From: Desulfuromonadaceae bacterium UBA6124
GTDB taxonomy: Bacteria > Desulfobacterota > Desulfuromonadia > Desulfuromonadales > Trichloromonadaceae
Direction: 5' to 3'
NCBI GenBank assembly: GCA_002423365.1
Contig: DIVU01000076.1
Coordinates: 1-5,263 of the forward strand
DNA length: 5,263 nt
The position numbers and the translations under genes were made by a program. The notes beneath the pieces were generated by a model. That model searched no databases, had not been told where the DNA came from, and worked only from the letters and a program-made list of their open reading frames with translations. Of this stretch, positions 1-5,172 are shown in pieces (positions within the stretch are counted from its first letter, which is position 1; every line of letters starts with the position of its first letter).

Positions 1-302
1 ACAAAGGGGTCGGCCCGGAAACTGCCGACTCCATCCTGCTCTACGCCGGCGGGCTGCCTTCATTCGTGGTCGACGCCTACACCCGCCGCCTCTTCGGCCG
101 CCTCGGCCTGTTCGACCCGACCGCCCCCTACGAAACCATCCGCATCTTCTTCATGGAACGCCTCCCCGCCGACCCCGACCTCTTCAACGAGTACCACGCC
201 CTCATCGTCGAACAGTGCAAACAGCTCTGCCGCAAACGCAAGCCCCTCTGCGCCGACTGCCCGTTGCAGGAAATCTGCCCCTTCGGCAACCCCCAACAGT
301 AA
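1..302 (+). CDS. HhH-GPD / endonuclease III-family DNA glycosylase, C-terminal part (5' end outside window)
   Basis: This is the C-terminal ~99 residues of a base-excision-repair glycosylase; the reading frame is open from codon 3-5 back through the window edge, so the gene is truncated only by the window. Visible in order are the end of the helix-hairpin-helix (KGVGPETADSILLYA), the strand carrying the conserved catalytic aspartate (FVVDAYTRR), and a C-terminal 4Fe-4S loop with spacing C-x6-C-x2-C-x5-C (CRKRKPLCADCPLQEIC), the canonical endonuclease III pattern. The position of the Schiff-base lysine of bifunctional Nth (GVGRKTA) is glutamate here (GVGPETA). That variant is known from the MagIII-like/monofunctional branch, so 3-methyladenine or other alkylated-base removal is more likely than thymine-glycol lyase activity; this is inference. 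The TAA stop at 300-302 runs into the terminator's A-tract. The GTG at 66 is inside the conserved fold and is not a start. Confidence 0.9.
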   Translation, partial: KGVGPETADSILLYAGGLPSFVVDAYTRRLFGRLGLFDPTAPYETIRIFFMERLPADPDLFNEYHALIVEQCKQLCRKRKPLCADCPLQEICPFGNPQQ

Positions 303-345
303 AAAACCCCCTCCGTGTCAAGGAGGGGGTAGAGTGTGGTTTTTT
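301..345 (-). terminator. Convergent intrinsic terminator, strongest for the minus-strand operon
   Basis: A perfect 8-bp stem CCCCCTCC (307-314) / GGAGGGGG (322-329) has a 7-nt loop. Read on the minus strand it is followed immediately by TTTTTT (306-301), the classic rho-independent layout, 37 bp after the nudC stop codon. For the plus-strand glycosylase gene the T-run (340-345) lies 10 nt beyond the stem. An outer pairing AAAAAACC (301-308) with GGTTTTTT (338-345) could make the structure work in both directions. The glycosylase stop codon TAA overlaps the A-tract by two bases, so the two genes are packed end to end. Confidence 0.85.
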
Positions 346-366
346 CTTCCCGGAGCAGGAAAAGGG

Positions 367-1224
367 TCAGGGTTGCGCCTTGGCGTAGGTATCGATGAGA
401 TAACGGGCGATGCTGCGTTTGGGGGGAAGCAGCGGCAGGGCGTCGACGGGGAACCAGCGGGCATCCTCCAGCTCCTTGGTTTCGATGACGATGTCCCCGC
501 CGTCGTAGTCGGCAACGTACCCGGCCATCAGCTGGCTGGGGAAGGGCCAGGACTGGCTGCCGACGTAGCGCAGATTTTTGATGCGGATACCGGTTTCTTC
601 CAGAACTTCCCGCACCACCGCCTCCTCCAGACATTCACCCATGTCGAGAAAGCCCGCCACCAGCCCGTAGCGTCCCGCCACCCATTCGGCCTTGCGCACC
701 AGCAGCACCTCGTCATTGCGGCGCACCACAACGATAACGCAGGGATGAATGTGGGGAAAATGGAGGGCGCCGCAGGCGCGGCACTTCTTCCCCCACTCCC
801 CCGGCAGCCGCTCCTGTTCGCCGCCGCAGCGGGAACAGCGGGCGCTGTTCTTGTCCCAATAAAGCTGCTGCGCGGCCAAGGCGCCGAGAGAGAGAAGTTC
901 GATGGAAAGCCGGGGCTCGGCCGCTTGCAGACTCTCCGGCGCAAGCCCTTCCGGGAGAGCGGCGGAGCGGGAGACGGCCAGCGCCCGGCAGGGCCGTCCC
1001 TGCCGGCGCCCGAGATAGATCGCACCCGAAGGATCGAGCCCGGTCGGCAAGGACGCGGGCAACTCCAGATCGGTCAGCAACAGCTCGGAACCGCGCAGCA
1101 GCAGCCAGAAACCTTCGCCGCCGGGATCGGCGTCGGGCGATTCCCGGTCCAAACAAGCTTGCAGGGCTTCGTTGTTGAAGGGGAGATGCAGGGGGGAGGG
1201 ATAAAACTCGGGGAGCGGCGACAT
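367..1224 (-). CDS. nudC: NADH pyrophosphatase / NAD-cap hydrolase, Nudix family with zinc ribbon
   Basis: The 285-residue protein has the full NudC architecture. A variable N-terminal domain (about 1-125) is followed by a zinc ribbon with CxxC pairs at C130/C133 and C148/C151, then a Nudix domain with a perfect box at 191-213 (G-x5-E-x7-REV-x-EE-x-G-I). The NADH-pyrophosphatase signature downstream reads SQSWPFPSQLM (223-233). The family consensus is SQPWPFPxS, so a proline is replaced by serine and the final serine is displaced; the W-P-F-P core is intact. Family members cleave NAD(H) to NMN(H) and AMP in the cytoplasm and remove NAD caps from RNA. The ATG at 1224 is 18 nt after the nudF stop, with a weak purine-rich AAGAAGAAG just upstream. 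It is the last gene of the minus-strand run, ending before the terminator at 329-301. Length is slightly above the ~257 aa of the E. coli enzyme. Confidence 0.92.
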   Translation of the reverse strand: MSPLPEFYPSPLHLPFNNEALQACLDRESPDADPGGEGFWLLLRGSELLLTDLELPASLPTGLDPSGAIYLGRRQGRPCRALAVSRSAALPEGLAPESLQAAEPRLSIELLSLGALAAQQLYWDKNSARCSRCGGEQERLPGEWGKKCRACGALHFPHIHPCVIVVVRRNDEVLLVRKAEWVAGRYGLVAGFLDMGECLEEAVVREVLEETGIRIKNLRYVGSQSWPFPSQLMAGYVADYDGGDIVIETKELEDARWFPVDALPLLPPKRSIARYLIDTYAKAQP

Positions 1225-1242
1225 GATCTTCTTCTTTCGGAT

Positions 1243-1767
1243 TCAGCGCACGGCCTGACGTCCCTGCCAAAGGAGCAGGGCCAGCTGGGTCTTGCCGTCG
1301 GGGATCTCTCCCCGGGCGACCATGGCCAAGGCCTCCTCCAGGGGGAGCGGCAGCACTTCGATGTATTCGTCCGGCTCCAGCGCCTGGGGGACGGAACTCA
1401 GACCGGTGGCAACGAAAAGATGGATGCGCTCGTCGCAGAAGCCGACCGCCGGGAGCATCTCGCCGAGCTTCTCGACTTGGCCGGCGCGATAACCGACCTC
1501 CTCCACCAGCTCCCGCCGCACGCAGGCTTCGGGGGATTCGTTCGGTTCCAGACGTCCGGCGGGGATTTCCAGCAGCATCCCGTTCAGGGCCGGGCGAAAC
1601 TGGCGGATCAGCACCACCCGCCCGTCGTCGAGAAGTGGCAGCACGGCGGCGCCGCCGGGATGATGCAGCACCTCGAACTCGGCGCAACGACCATTGGGGA
1701 GGCGGTGCTCCTCGATGGCCAGGGCGACGATGCGCCCGTCGAAAATTTTCCGTTCGGCGATTTTCAT
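1243..1767 (-). CDS. nudF: ADP-ribose pyrophosphatase-type Nudix hydrolase
   Basis: The product is 174 residues from the ATG at 1767. The N-terminal strands (FDGRIVALAIEEHRLPNG, 9-26) and VLIRQFRP (52-59) are typical of the ADPRase branch. EIPAG (67-71) leads into a perfect Nudix box at 71-93 (G-x5-E-x7-REL-x-EE-x-G-Y). After it comes GFCDERIHLF (109-118), matching the catalytic-loop region that in this branch carries a conserved glutamate (here E113). The expected reaction is ADP-ribose to AMP plus ribose-5-phosphate, in the cytoplasm; other nucleoside-diphosphate sugars are possible. The frame stays open to a TTG at 1803, which would add 12 residues, but homologues start near MKxxxR and neither start has a convincing Shine-Dalgarno. 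The gene follows the lipid kinase by 48 nt in the same reading frame, so coupled re-initiation is plausible. Family assignment is firm; exact substrate is inferred. Confidence 0.85.
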   Translation of the reverse strand: MKIAERKIFDGRIVALAIEEHRLPNGRCAEFEVLHHPGGAAVLPLLDDGRVVLIRQFRPALNGMLLEIPAGRLEPNESPEACVRRELVEEVGYRAGQVEKLGEMLPAVGFCDERIHLFVATGLSSVPQALEPDEYIEVLPLPLEEALAMVARGEIPDGKTQLALLLWQGRQAVR

Positions 1768-1815
1768 GACGGGACCATAGCAGGGGACGAGGATGGACGG
1801 CAAGGGGAAATCGGG

Positions 1816-2718
1816 TCAGGAGGAGCGGGGACCGGGCATTACCAGCACCAGTTCGCCGGAGACGACACGAAAGGAGAGGGGCAGTTCGCCGTGGTCATCG
1901 CCGTCGATCTGCACCGCCACCCCATTCCCCCGCACCGTCAGTTCACGGGCCTTGAAGAGACGCGCCCCGGACGGTTCCAGGGGAAGGTGCAGGACCATGC
2001 GCAGCAGGGCGTGGAGCAGGGACCAGCGTCCCGGCTTCTGCAACAGGCAGACTTCGAAGACGTCGTCGGTCAGGGAGGCGCCGGGGGTCAGGGAAAAGCG
2101 TCCGCCGTAGAGGCGGCCATTGCCGATGACGACGGTGTGACCGGTGAGATGCGATCCGTCTTCAAGCTCCACGTCGATCGCCGGAAAGGGCGGCCCGAAA
2201 AAGACCCGCAGGGCGCTGACGACATAGGCGAGCTTGCCGAGACGGCGCTTGAGACGCAGATCGACCCGCCTCACCACCTCGGCGTCGAATCCGGCGCCGG
2301 CCATGAGCAGAAAGCGCGACTCCCCCGCCAGCCCCAGGCTGACCGGGGTCGGGGCGCCGTTCAGGGCGATGCGGCAGGCACCGGGAATATCCAGAGGAAT
2401 TCCCGCCTCCAGAGCAAAGACGTTGGTCGTTCCCAGCGGGATGAAGGCCAGAGGAATGGCCGAGGGCGCCAGGCCATTGATGACTTCGTTAAGGGTGCCG
2501 TCGCCACCGGCGGCGACGAGCAGATCGACGGCGCCGGTCTGCGCCTCGCGGGCGAAACGGGCGGCGTCTCCCCGGGCGCCGGTGAGTCGCAGCTCGACCT
2601 GGTCGCCCCTGGCGGCGAGACATTCCCGGGCCTGATGAATCTTGGCCAGGGCGTCGCCCCCGGCCACGGGATTGGCGATCAGCAAGATGCGCCGGGGGGA
2701 GGGACATTCATCGGTCAT
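1816..2718 (-). CDS. Diacylglycerol kinase-family (DagK/YegS-like) lipid kinase
   Basis: The product is 300 residues, the usual length for soluble bacterial lipid kinases of the DAGK catalytic family. Motifs in order are the nucleotide-binding NPVAGG (16-21), GGDGTLNEV (71-79), PLGTTN (94-99), GAGFDAEVV (141-149) beginning the second domain, GNGRLYGGRF (199-208), TPGASLTDD (211-219) and QIDGD (270-274). The enzyme is expected to phosphorylate diacylglycerol, or a related lipid such as phosphatidylglycerol for YegS, at the inner membrane with ATP. The ATG at 2716-2718 is preferred because AAGGA (2732-2728) lies 9 nt upstream; the in-frame TTG at 2724 would be only 3 nt from it. The gene sits 71 bp after the LtaS-like transferase, which fits recycling of the diacylglycerol that enzyme releases. 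The exact lipid substrate cannot be read from the sequence. Confidence 0.9.
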   Translation of the reverse strand: MTDECPSPRRILLIANPVAGGDALAKIHQARECLAARGDQVELRLTGARGDAARFAREAQTGAVDLLVAAGGDGTLNEVINGLAPSAIPLAFIPLGTTNVFALEAGIPLDIPGACRIALNGAPTPVSLGLAGESRFLLMAGAGFDAEVVRRVDLRLKRRLGKLAYVVSALRVFFGPPFPAIDVELEDGSHLTGHTVVIGNGRLYGGRFSLTPGASLTDDVFEVCLLQKPGRWSLLHALLRMVLHLPLEPSGARLFKARELTVRGNGVAVQIDGDDHGELPLSFRVVSGELVLVMPGPRSS

Positions 2719-2727
2719 CGGCAAGAA

Positions 2728-2732
2728 TCCTT
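2728..2732 (-). promoter_or_regulatory. Shine-Dalgarno of the lipid kinase gene (decides its start)
   Basis: AAGGA on the minus strand lies 9 nt from the ATG at 2718 and only 3 nt from the alternative TTG at 2724. It therefore supports the ATG start and a 300-residue product. Confidence 0.6.
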
Positions 2733-2753
2733 GGACGATTTAAAAGGGGTGAC

Positions 2754-2771
2754 GCCGAGCGATTCCTCGGC
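2754..2771 (-). other. Intercistronic hairpin between the transferase and kinase genes
   Basis: GCCGAG (2754-2759) and CTCGGC (2766-2771) form a perfect 6-bp stem with a 6-nt loop in the 71-bp gap after the transferase stop. On the minus strand it is followed by GTCACCCC and then only TTTT, too far and too short for a good intrinsic terminator. It could slow or partly stop transcription, or protect or process the mRNA and change the ratio of the two products. Function is a guess; the structure is seen directly. Confidence 0.4.
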
Positions 2772-2789
2772 AGATCGGCGCGAACCCGG

Positions 2790-4877
2790 TCAGTTCGCCG
2801 CCGCGCCCACCGAAACCGGCTTGCTCTGTACCAGCTGCGGAACATTCCCGTCGGGAAGACCGAGGCTACGGCCGCGCAGCGACAGGATACCGGTCTGCAC
2901 GTAGGCCAGCAAGCGCTTTTCCATCTCTTTGGCCAACGTTTTCTCGGCCCGATAGAGATCCTCGCTGCCGACGGGGGGAAAGCCCAGATCATAACGGTAG
3001 AGTTGGGGCTTCTCCTTGGGCGCGACCAGCAGCAGCCGGTTCCCCTCGATGAGGGCCACCAGTTCCTCGCCACCGGAAGGCTTGATCACGGCGAAACCTT
3101 CGTCTTGCAAGGTCGGTGAAAAGAGATTTCGCCCCCAGCCCTGATGCGGCGCATTCACGCCGAGCAGCCCGAGAACGCTCGGGCCGATGTCGACCTGACT
3201 GGCCACCGTCTGCCTCCGCTCCCCCGGCTCGCCGAGCAATCCCGGGGCATAGAACAGGAGCGGCACGTGAAAGCGGCCCAGGGCCATGGGCGTGATCATC
3301 GGCGGATAGCCGAAGCCGTGATCGCCGGTAACGACGAACAGGGTGTCCTTGAAATAGTCCTCCTGTTCTGCCATGCGGAAGAACTCCCCCAGCGCCCAGT
3401 CGGCATAACGCATGCCGTTATAACGCCCTTCGTAGGCGTCGCCGCTCAGAATCCGCTCAAAGGGCAAGGGCGCCGGCAGATTGAATGGCGCATGGTTGGA
3501 AAGGGTCAGAATGCTGCCGAAGAAGGGGCCTTGGGCCGCCATTTCCCTGAATTCCTGATTGGCCCGGGCGTAGACGTCGTAGTCCGAGACCCCCCAGACC
3601 GGATCGACAAAGTTTGGGTCGACGTAATCGTTGGTGCCGACGAAGCGATTGAAGCCGTGCTGACGCAGAAAGCCCTCCTTGTTGTCCCAGGAAAGGAGCC
3701 CGTTGTAGAGAAAGATCGACTCGTAGCCGCGCCGGTGCAACAAAGTCGGCAAGCCGGAAAATTCCTGGTTGGCCTCCATCATTTTCATCAGATATTCGTA
3801 GCCGGGCAAATTGGGGAAAGAGGTCAGCGTCGCGTAGACCCCCTGGTGGGTGTGGGTGCCGTTGGAAAAGGCCCGCTCGAAGAGGATGCCCCCTTCCGCC
3901 AGCCGGTCGAACTCGGGGGTCAATGGCCGGTCGGCCCCCAGGGCGCCGACGAAGCGGGCGGAAAAGCTCTCCATGAGAATCACCACCACGTTGAGCGGCC
4001 GCCCGTCCCCCAAGGGCGCAGCGAGGCGTTCGGCGCGCAACAACGGATGCTGCTCATCCGCCAGCGACATCTCGCCGGGCAGCGCCAGCATCGCACGGCT
4101 GGTGGCCAACGCCTCGTCGGTGGGAAGCGACTTGGCCCAGAAGGCCTGCTTGCTGTAGATCTTGTCCCAGCCGCTACGGCCCAGGGTGAAGAGGCCATTG
4201 AGCGCCAGATGATTGGCGAAGGTCGACTCGGAGAAAAAAGCGTCCCCCCAACGCAAGGGCTCGCCGGTGATGCCGCCGCGCAGGATCACGATCATCAACG
4301 CCAGGGTCAGGGTCGTACCCATGATCCGTAGCAAGGACTGCCGCAGGGTGGCGGCCGACGGGGCGGGCCGGAGATGGCGCCACGTCAGGAAACGCAGGCC
4401 CAGGCCCCAAAAGACAGCCAGCAGCAGCCAGATCAGGGTATAATGCACCACCGGATAACCCTCCCAAACCATCTCCCCAACAATTTGGGGATGACTGAGA
4501 TATTCGTAAACCAGGGCGTTGTACCGGCTTTCAAATTCCCCATAGAATTCCGCCTCGGAAATCCCGAGCAGAAGCAGAGAAGCGGTCAGAACTCCGAAAC
4601 CGAAAACGATCCGCCCGCGCCACCGCTGCGACAGCCCGACCAGCAACAGAAAGAGGGGAATGAGCAGATACGAAGCAACCGCCAGGTCGAAGCGCGCGCC
4701 GACCAGAAAACTTTTCAGCAACTCGCCGGTCGCCACCCCTTCCGCCAGGTTAGTGTTACGCACCAGCAGCACCAGGCGCAGGGCTGCGAAAAGCCCCGTC
4801 AGCAGCAAATAAAGCCCGGCGATGAAGCGAACCTCGCCGGAAAAAAGTCGAGAAATTTCTTTCAGCAATCTCGCCAT
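2790..4877 (-). CDS. LTA synthase-like / phosphoglycerol transferase family membrane sulfatase-fold protein
   Basis: The 695-residue protein has an N-terminal membrane part with about five helices (roughly 16-38, 65-82, 89-107, 145-163, 184-202) and an extracytoplasmic sulfatase-fold domain (about 295-575), the plan of LtaS, OpgB/MdoB and related transferases. Putative active-site residues are E303 in VVVILMESFS (metal ligand), a threonine nucleophile in SNGTHTHQG (most likely T343), H462 in LSNHAPF (substrate contact) and D519/H520 in TGDHGFG (metal ligands). A C-terminal tail of about 110 residues follows. The reaction would be transfer of a phosphoglycerol-type headgroup from a phospholipid to a periplasmic acceptor, leaving diacylglycerol; the acceptor is unknown, since Gram-negatives lack true LTA. 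A periplasmic glucan or other envelope glycan is possible, and a phosphoethanolamine transferase role is not excluded. The ATG at 4877 has AAGGG 11 nt upstream, a long spacing. It is the first gene of the minus-strand run. Confidence 0.88.
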   Translation of the reverse strand: MARLLKEISRLFSGEVRFIAGLYLLLTGLFAALRLVLLVRNTNLAEGVATGELLKSFLVGARFDLAVASYLLIPLFLLLVGLSQRWRGRIVFGFGVLTASLLLLGISEAEFYGEFESRYNALVYEYLSHPQIVGEMVWEGYPVVHYTLIWLLLAVFWGLGLRFLTWRHLRPAPSAATLRQSLLRIMGTTLTLALMIVILRGGITGEPLRWGDAFFSESTFANHLALNGLFTLGRSGWDKIYSKQAFWAKSLPTDEALATSRAMLALPGEMSLADEQHPLLRAERLAAPLGDGRPLNVVVILMESFSARFVGALGADRPLTPEFDRLAEGGILFERAFSNGTHTHQGVYATLTSFPNLPGYEYLMKMMEANQEFSGLPTLLHRRGYESIFLYNGLLSWDNKEGFLRQHGFNRFVGTNDYVDPNFVDPVWGVSDYDVYARANQEFREMAAQGPFFGSILTLSNHAPFNLPAPLPFERILSGDAYEGRYNGMRYADWALGEFFRMAEQEDYFKDTLFVVTGDHGFGYPPMITPMALGRFHVPLLFYAPGLLGEPGERRQTVASQVDIGPSVLGLLGVNAPHQGWGRNLFSPTLQDEGFAVIKPSGGEELVALIEGNRLLLVAPKEKPQLYRYDLGFPPVGSEDLYRAEKTLAKEMEKRLLAYVQTGILSLRGRSLGLPDGNVPQLVQSKPVSVGAAAN

Positions 4878-4902
4878 GGAAAAACGTTCCCTTCACGCAT
4901 CA

Positions 4903-4927
4903 TTCCCGCCTTTTCGGCAGGGCGGAA
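4903..4927 (-). other. Leader hairpin just upstream of the transferase gene
   Basis: TTCCCGCC (4903-4910) can pair with GGCGGAA (4921-4927) with one bulged base and a 10-nt loop. It sits between the terminator (T-tract ending at 4936) and the transferase start codon, in what would be the 5' leader. No T-tract follows on either strand, so it is not a terminator. It could influence ribosome access or be chance in GC-rich DNA. Confidence 0.3.
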
Positions 4928-4935
4928 CCCTGATC

Positions 4936-4970
4936 AAAAAAATGGGGCCTTTAAACAATTTAAAGGCCCC
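4936..4970 (-). terminator. Strong intrinsic terminator upstream of the transferase gene
   Basis: GGGGCCTTTAAA (4944-4955) and TTTAAAGGCCCC (4959-4970) form a perfect 12-bp stem with a 3-nt loop. On the minus strand one A and then T7 (4942-4936) follow directly. This is a textbook rho-independent terminator on the minus strand and has no T-tract on the plus strand. It lies 58 bp upstream of the transferase start codon and about 30 bp downstream of a promoter-like sequence, so it ends either a short RNA, read-through from the regulator gene, or a regulated leader. Confidence 0.9.
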
Positions 4971-5003
4971 GGAGGCAAATGTGCGAGCGTGTTAGGCTCT
5001 TAT
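4936..5003 (-). ncRNA. Candidate small RNA or attenuated leader (~60-70 nt)
   Basis: A transcript started from the promoter-like sequence at 5003-5030 would begin near 5003 (sigma54) or about 4997 (sigma70) and stop at the T7 tract ending at 4936. Its predicted shape is a weak 5' hairpin (GAGC at 4999-4996 with GCUC at 4988-4985), an unpaired linker ending in UUGCCUCC (4978-4971), then the terminator stem. CCUCC is complementary to Shine-Dalgarno sequences, a recurrent seed in bacterial small RNAs. It contains no ATG-initiated reading frame. It does not match a riboswitch class I recognise. It may equally be the leader of the transferase operon with a conditional terminator. No conservation or expression evidence is available here. 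Confidence 0.4.
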
Positions 5004-5030
5004 TTATAGATAAAGCAACATGTCTGCCAA
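5003..5030 (-). promoter_or_regulatory. Candidate sigma70-type promoter overlapping the sigma54 site
   Basis: On the minus strand TTGGCA (5030-5025; 5 of 6 to TTGACA) and TATAAA (5008-5003; 5 of 6 to TATAAT) are separated by 16 bp. A start is expected at about 4997-4996. The -35 hexamer is also the -24 element of the sigma54 match, so the two readings are alternatives or a deliberately overlapping dual promoter. The surrounding 4980-5060 is clearly AT-richer than the genes, consistent with a promoter. Confidence 0.45.
5014..5030 (-). promoter_or_regulatory. Candidate sigma54 (-24/-12) promoter
   Basis: The minus strand reads TTGGCAGACATGTTGCT. The -24 element TGGCA and the -12 element TTGCT both match the RpoN consensus (TGGCACG-N4-TTGCW), and the key GG (5028-5027) and GC (5016-5015) are separated by exactly 10 bp, as required. 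The expected start is near 5003. A sigma54-activator gene ends only about 130 bp upstream, and a large inverted repeat lies between them at a distance suited to an upstream activator site. It overlaps a sigma70-type promoter match, so the sigma factor is undecided. Confidence 0.5.
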
Positions 5031-5055
5031 AGTCAGAATTGGCTGAAATCCTTAC

Positions 5056-5082
5056 AAAAAGACTCTTGCGCTCGTTCGCGCA
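5056..5082 (-). terminator. Weak terminator-like hairpin downstream of the regulator gene
   Basis: TGCGC (5082-5078) and GCGCA (5071-5067) form a 5-bp GC-rich stem with a 6-nt loop on the minus strand. After six more bases comes TTTTT (5060-5056). The stem is short and the T-run is offset, so it is a weak candidate for ending the regulator transcript before the promoter at 5003-5030. Confidence 0.3.
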
Positions 5083-5083
5083 C

Positions 5084-5140
5084 GTACAAATTTTTCAACC
5101 CAACCCCGCCTTCGGAAAGCCCGCCGCCGAAAATTTGTAC
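5084..5140. repeat. 11-bp perfect inverted repeat, possible operator/activator site
   Basis: GTACAAATTTT (5084-5094) and AAAATTTGTAC (5130-5140) are exact inverted copies separated by 35 bp of GC-rich sequence. The arms centre about 86 and 132 bp upstream of the predicted sigma54 start, the usual range of enhancer-binding-protein sites. As RNA the arms could also form a long-loop hairpin after the regulator's stop codon, and as DNA the unit (57 bp with AT-rich inverted ends) could be a REP/MITE-like element. The sequence alone does not decide among these. Confidence 0.55.
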
Positions 5141-5151
5141 TCCCATTCCCC

Positions 5152-5172
5152 ACTCGTCACTCGTCACTCGTC
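5152..5172. repeat. Three tandem heptamers (ACTCGTC) over the regulator stop codon
   Basis: Positions 5152-5158, 5159-5165 and 5166-5172 are three perfect copies of ACTCGTC (GACGAGT on the minus strand), with a degenerate copy-like stretch (ATTCCCC) at 5145-5151. The array supplies the regulator's last codons and its TGA stop (5157-5159). Because 7 is not a multiple of 3, a gain or loss of one unit changes the C-terminal frame. Confidence 0.85.

Larger units (their letters stand above)
4878..5156. other. Intergenic regulatory region (279 bp, no protein gene supported)
   Basis: Going from the regulator's end toward the transferase on the minus strand, this gap holds the rest of the heptamer array, the 11-bp inverted repeat, a weak hairpin with T5, the overlapping sigma54/sigma70 promoter match, the short candidate RNA with its strong terminator, and a leader hairpin. 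Between the terminator and the start codon (4878-4935) I see no acceptable sigma70 promoter; the closest, TTGATC at 4938-4933, has no usable -10. Confidence 0.7.

Noticed and set aside
1768..1803. TTG start extending NudF by 12 residues
   Set aside because: There is no Shine-Dalgarno and the extension (beginning PSILVPC) has no family counterpart; the ATG at 1767 begins the expected MKxxxR N-terminus.
334..2904. An 856-codon open frame on the plus strand
   Set aside because: It runs antisense through nudC, nudF and the lipid kinase, which all have complete family motifs; the translation is low-complexity Gly/Gln/Arg-rich without domains. It is the usual antisense shadow of GC-rich codon use.
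3144..4331. A 395-codon plus-strand frame opposite the transferase gene
   Set aside because: It is antisense to the clearly real sulfatase-fold protein, has no recognisable motif and no Shine-Dalgarno.
4936..5003. Cyclic-di-GMP or other known riboswitch in the leader
   Set aside because: The segment is too short for an aptamer and shows none of the conserved cores I can recall; only a weak 4-bp hairpin and the terminator are present.
4374..5009. A 211-codon plus-strand frame covering the transferase 5' end and leader
   Set aside because: It is antisense to the transmembrane-coding part, is Gln/Arg-rich, and crosses the terminator.
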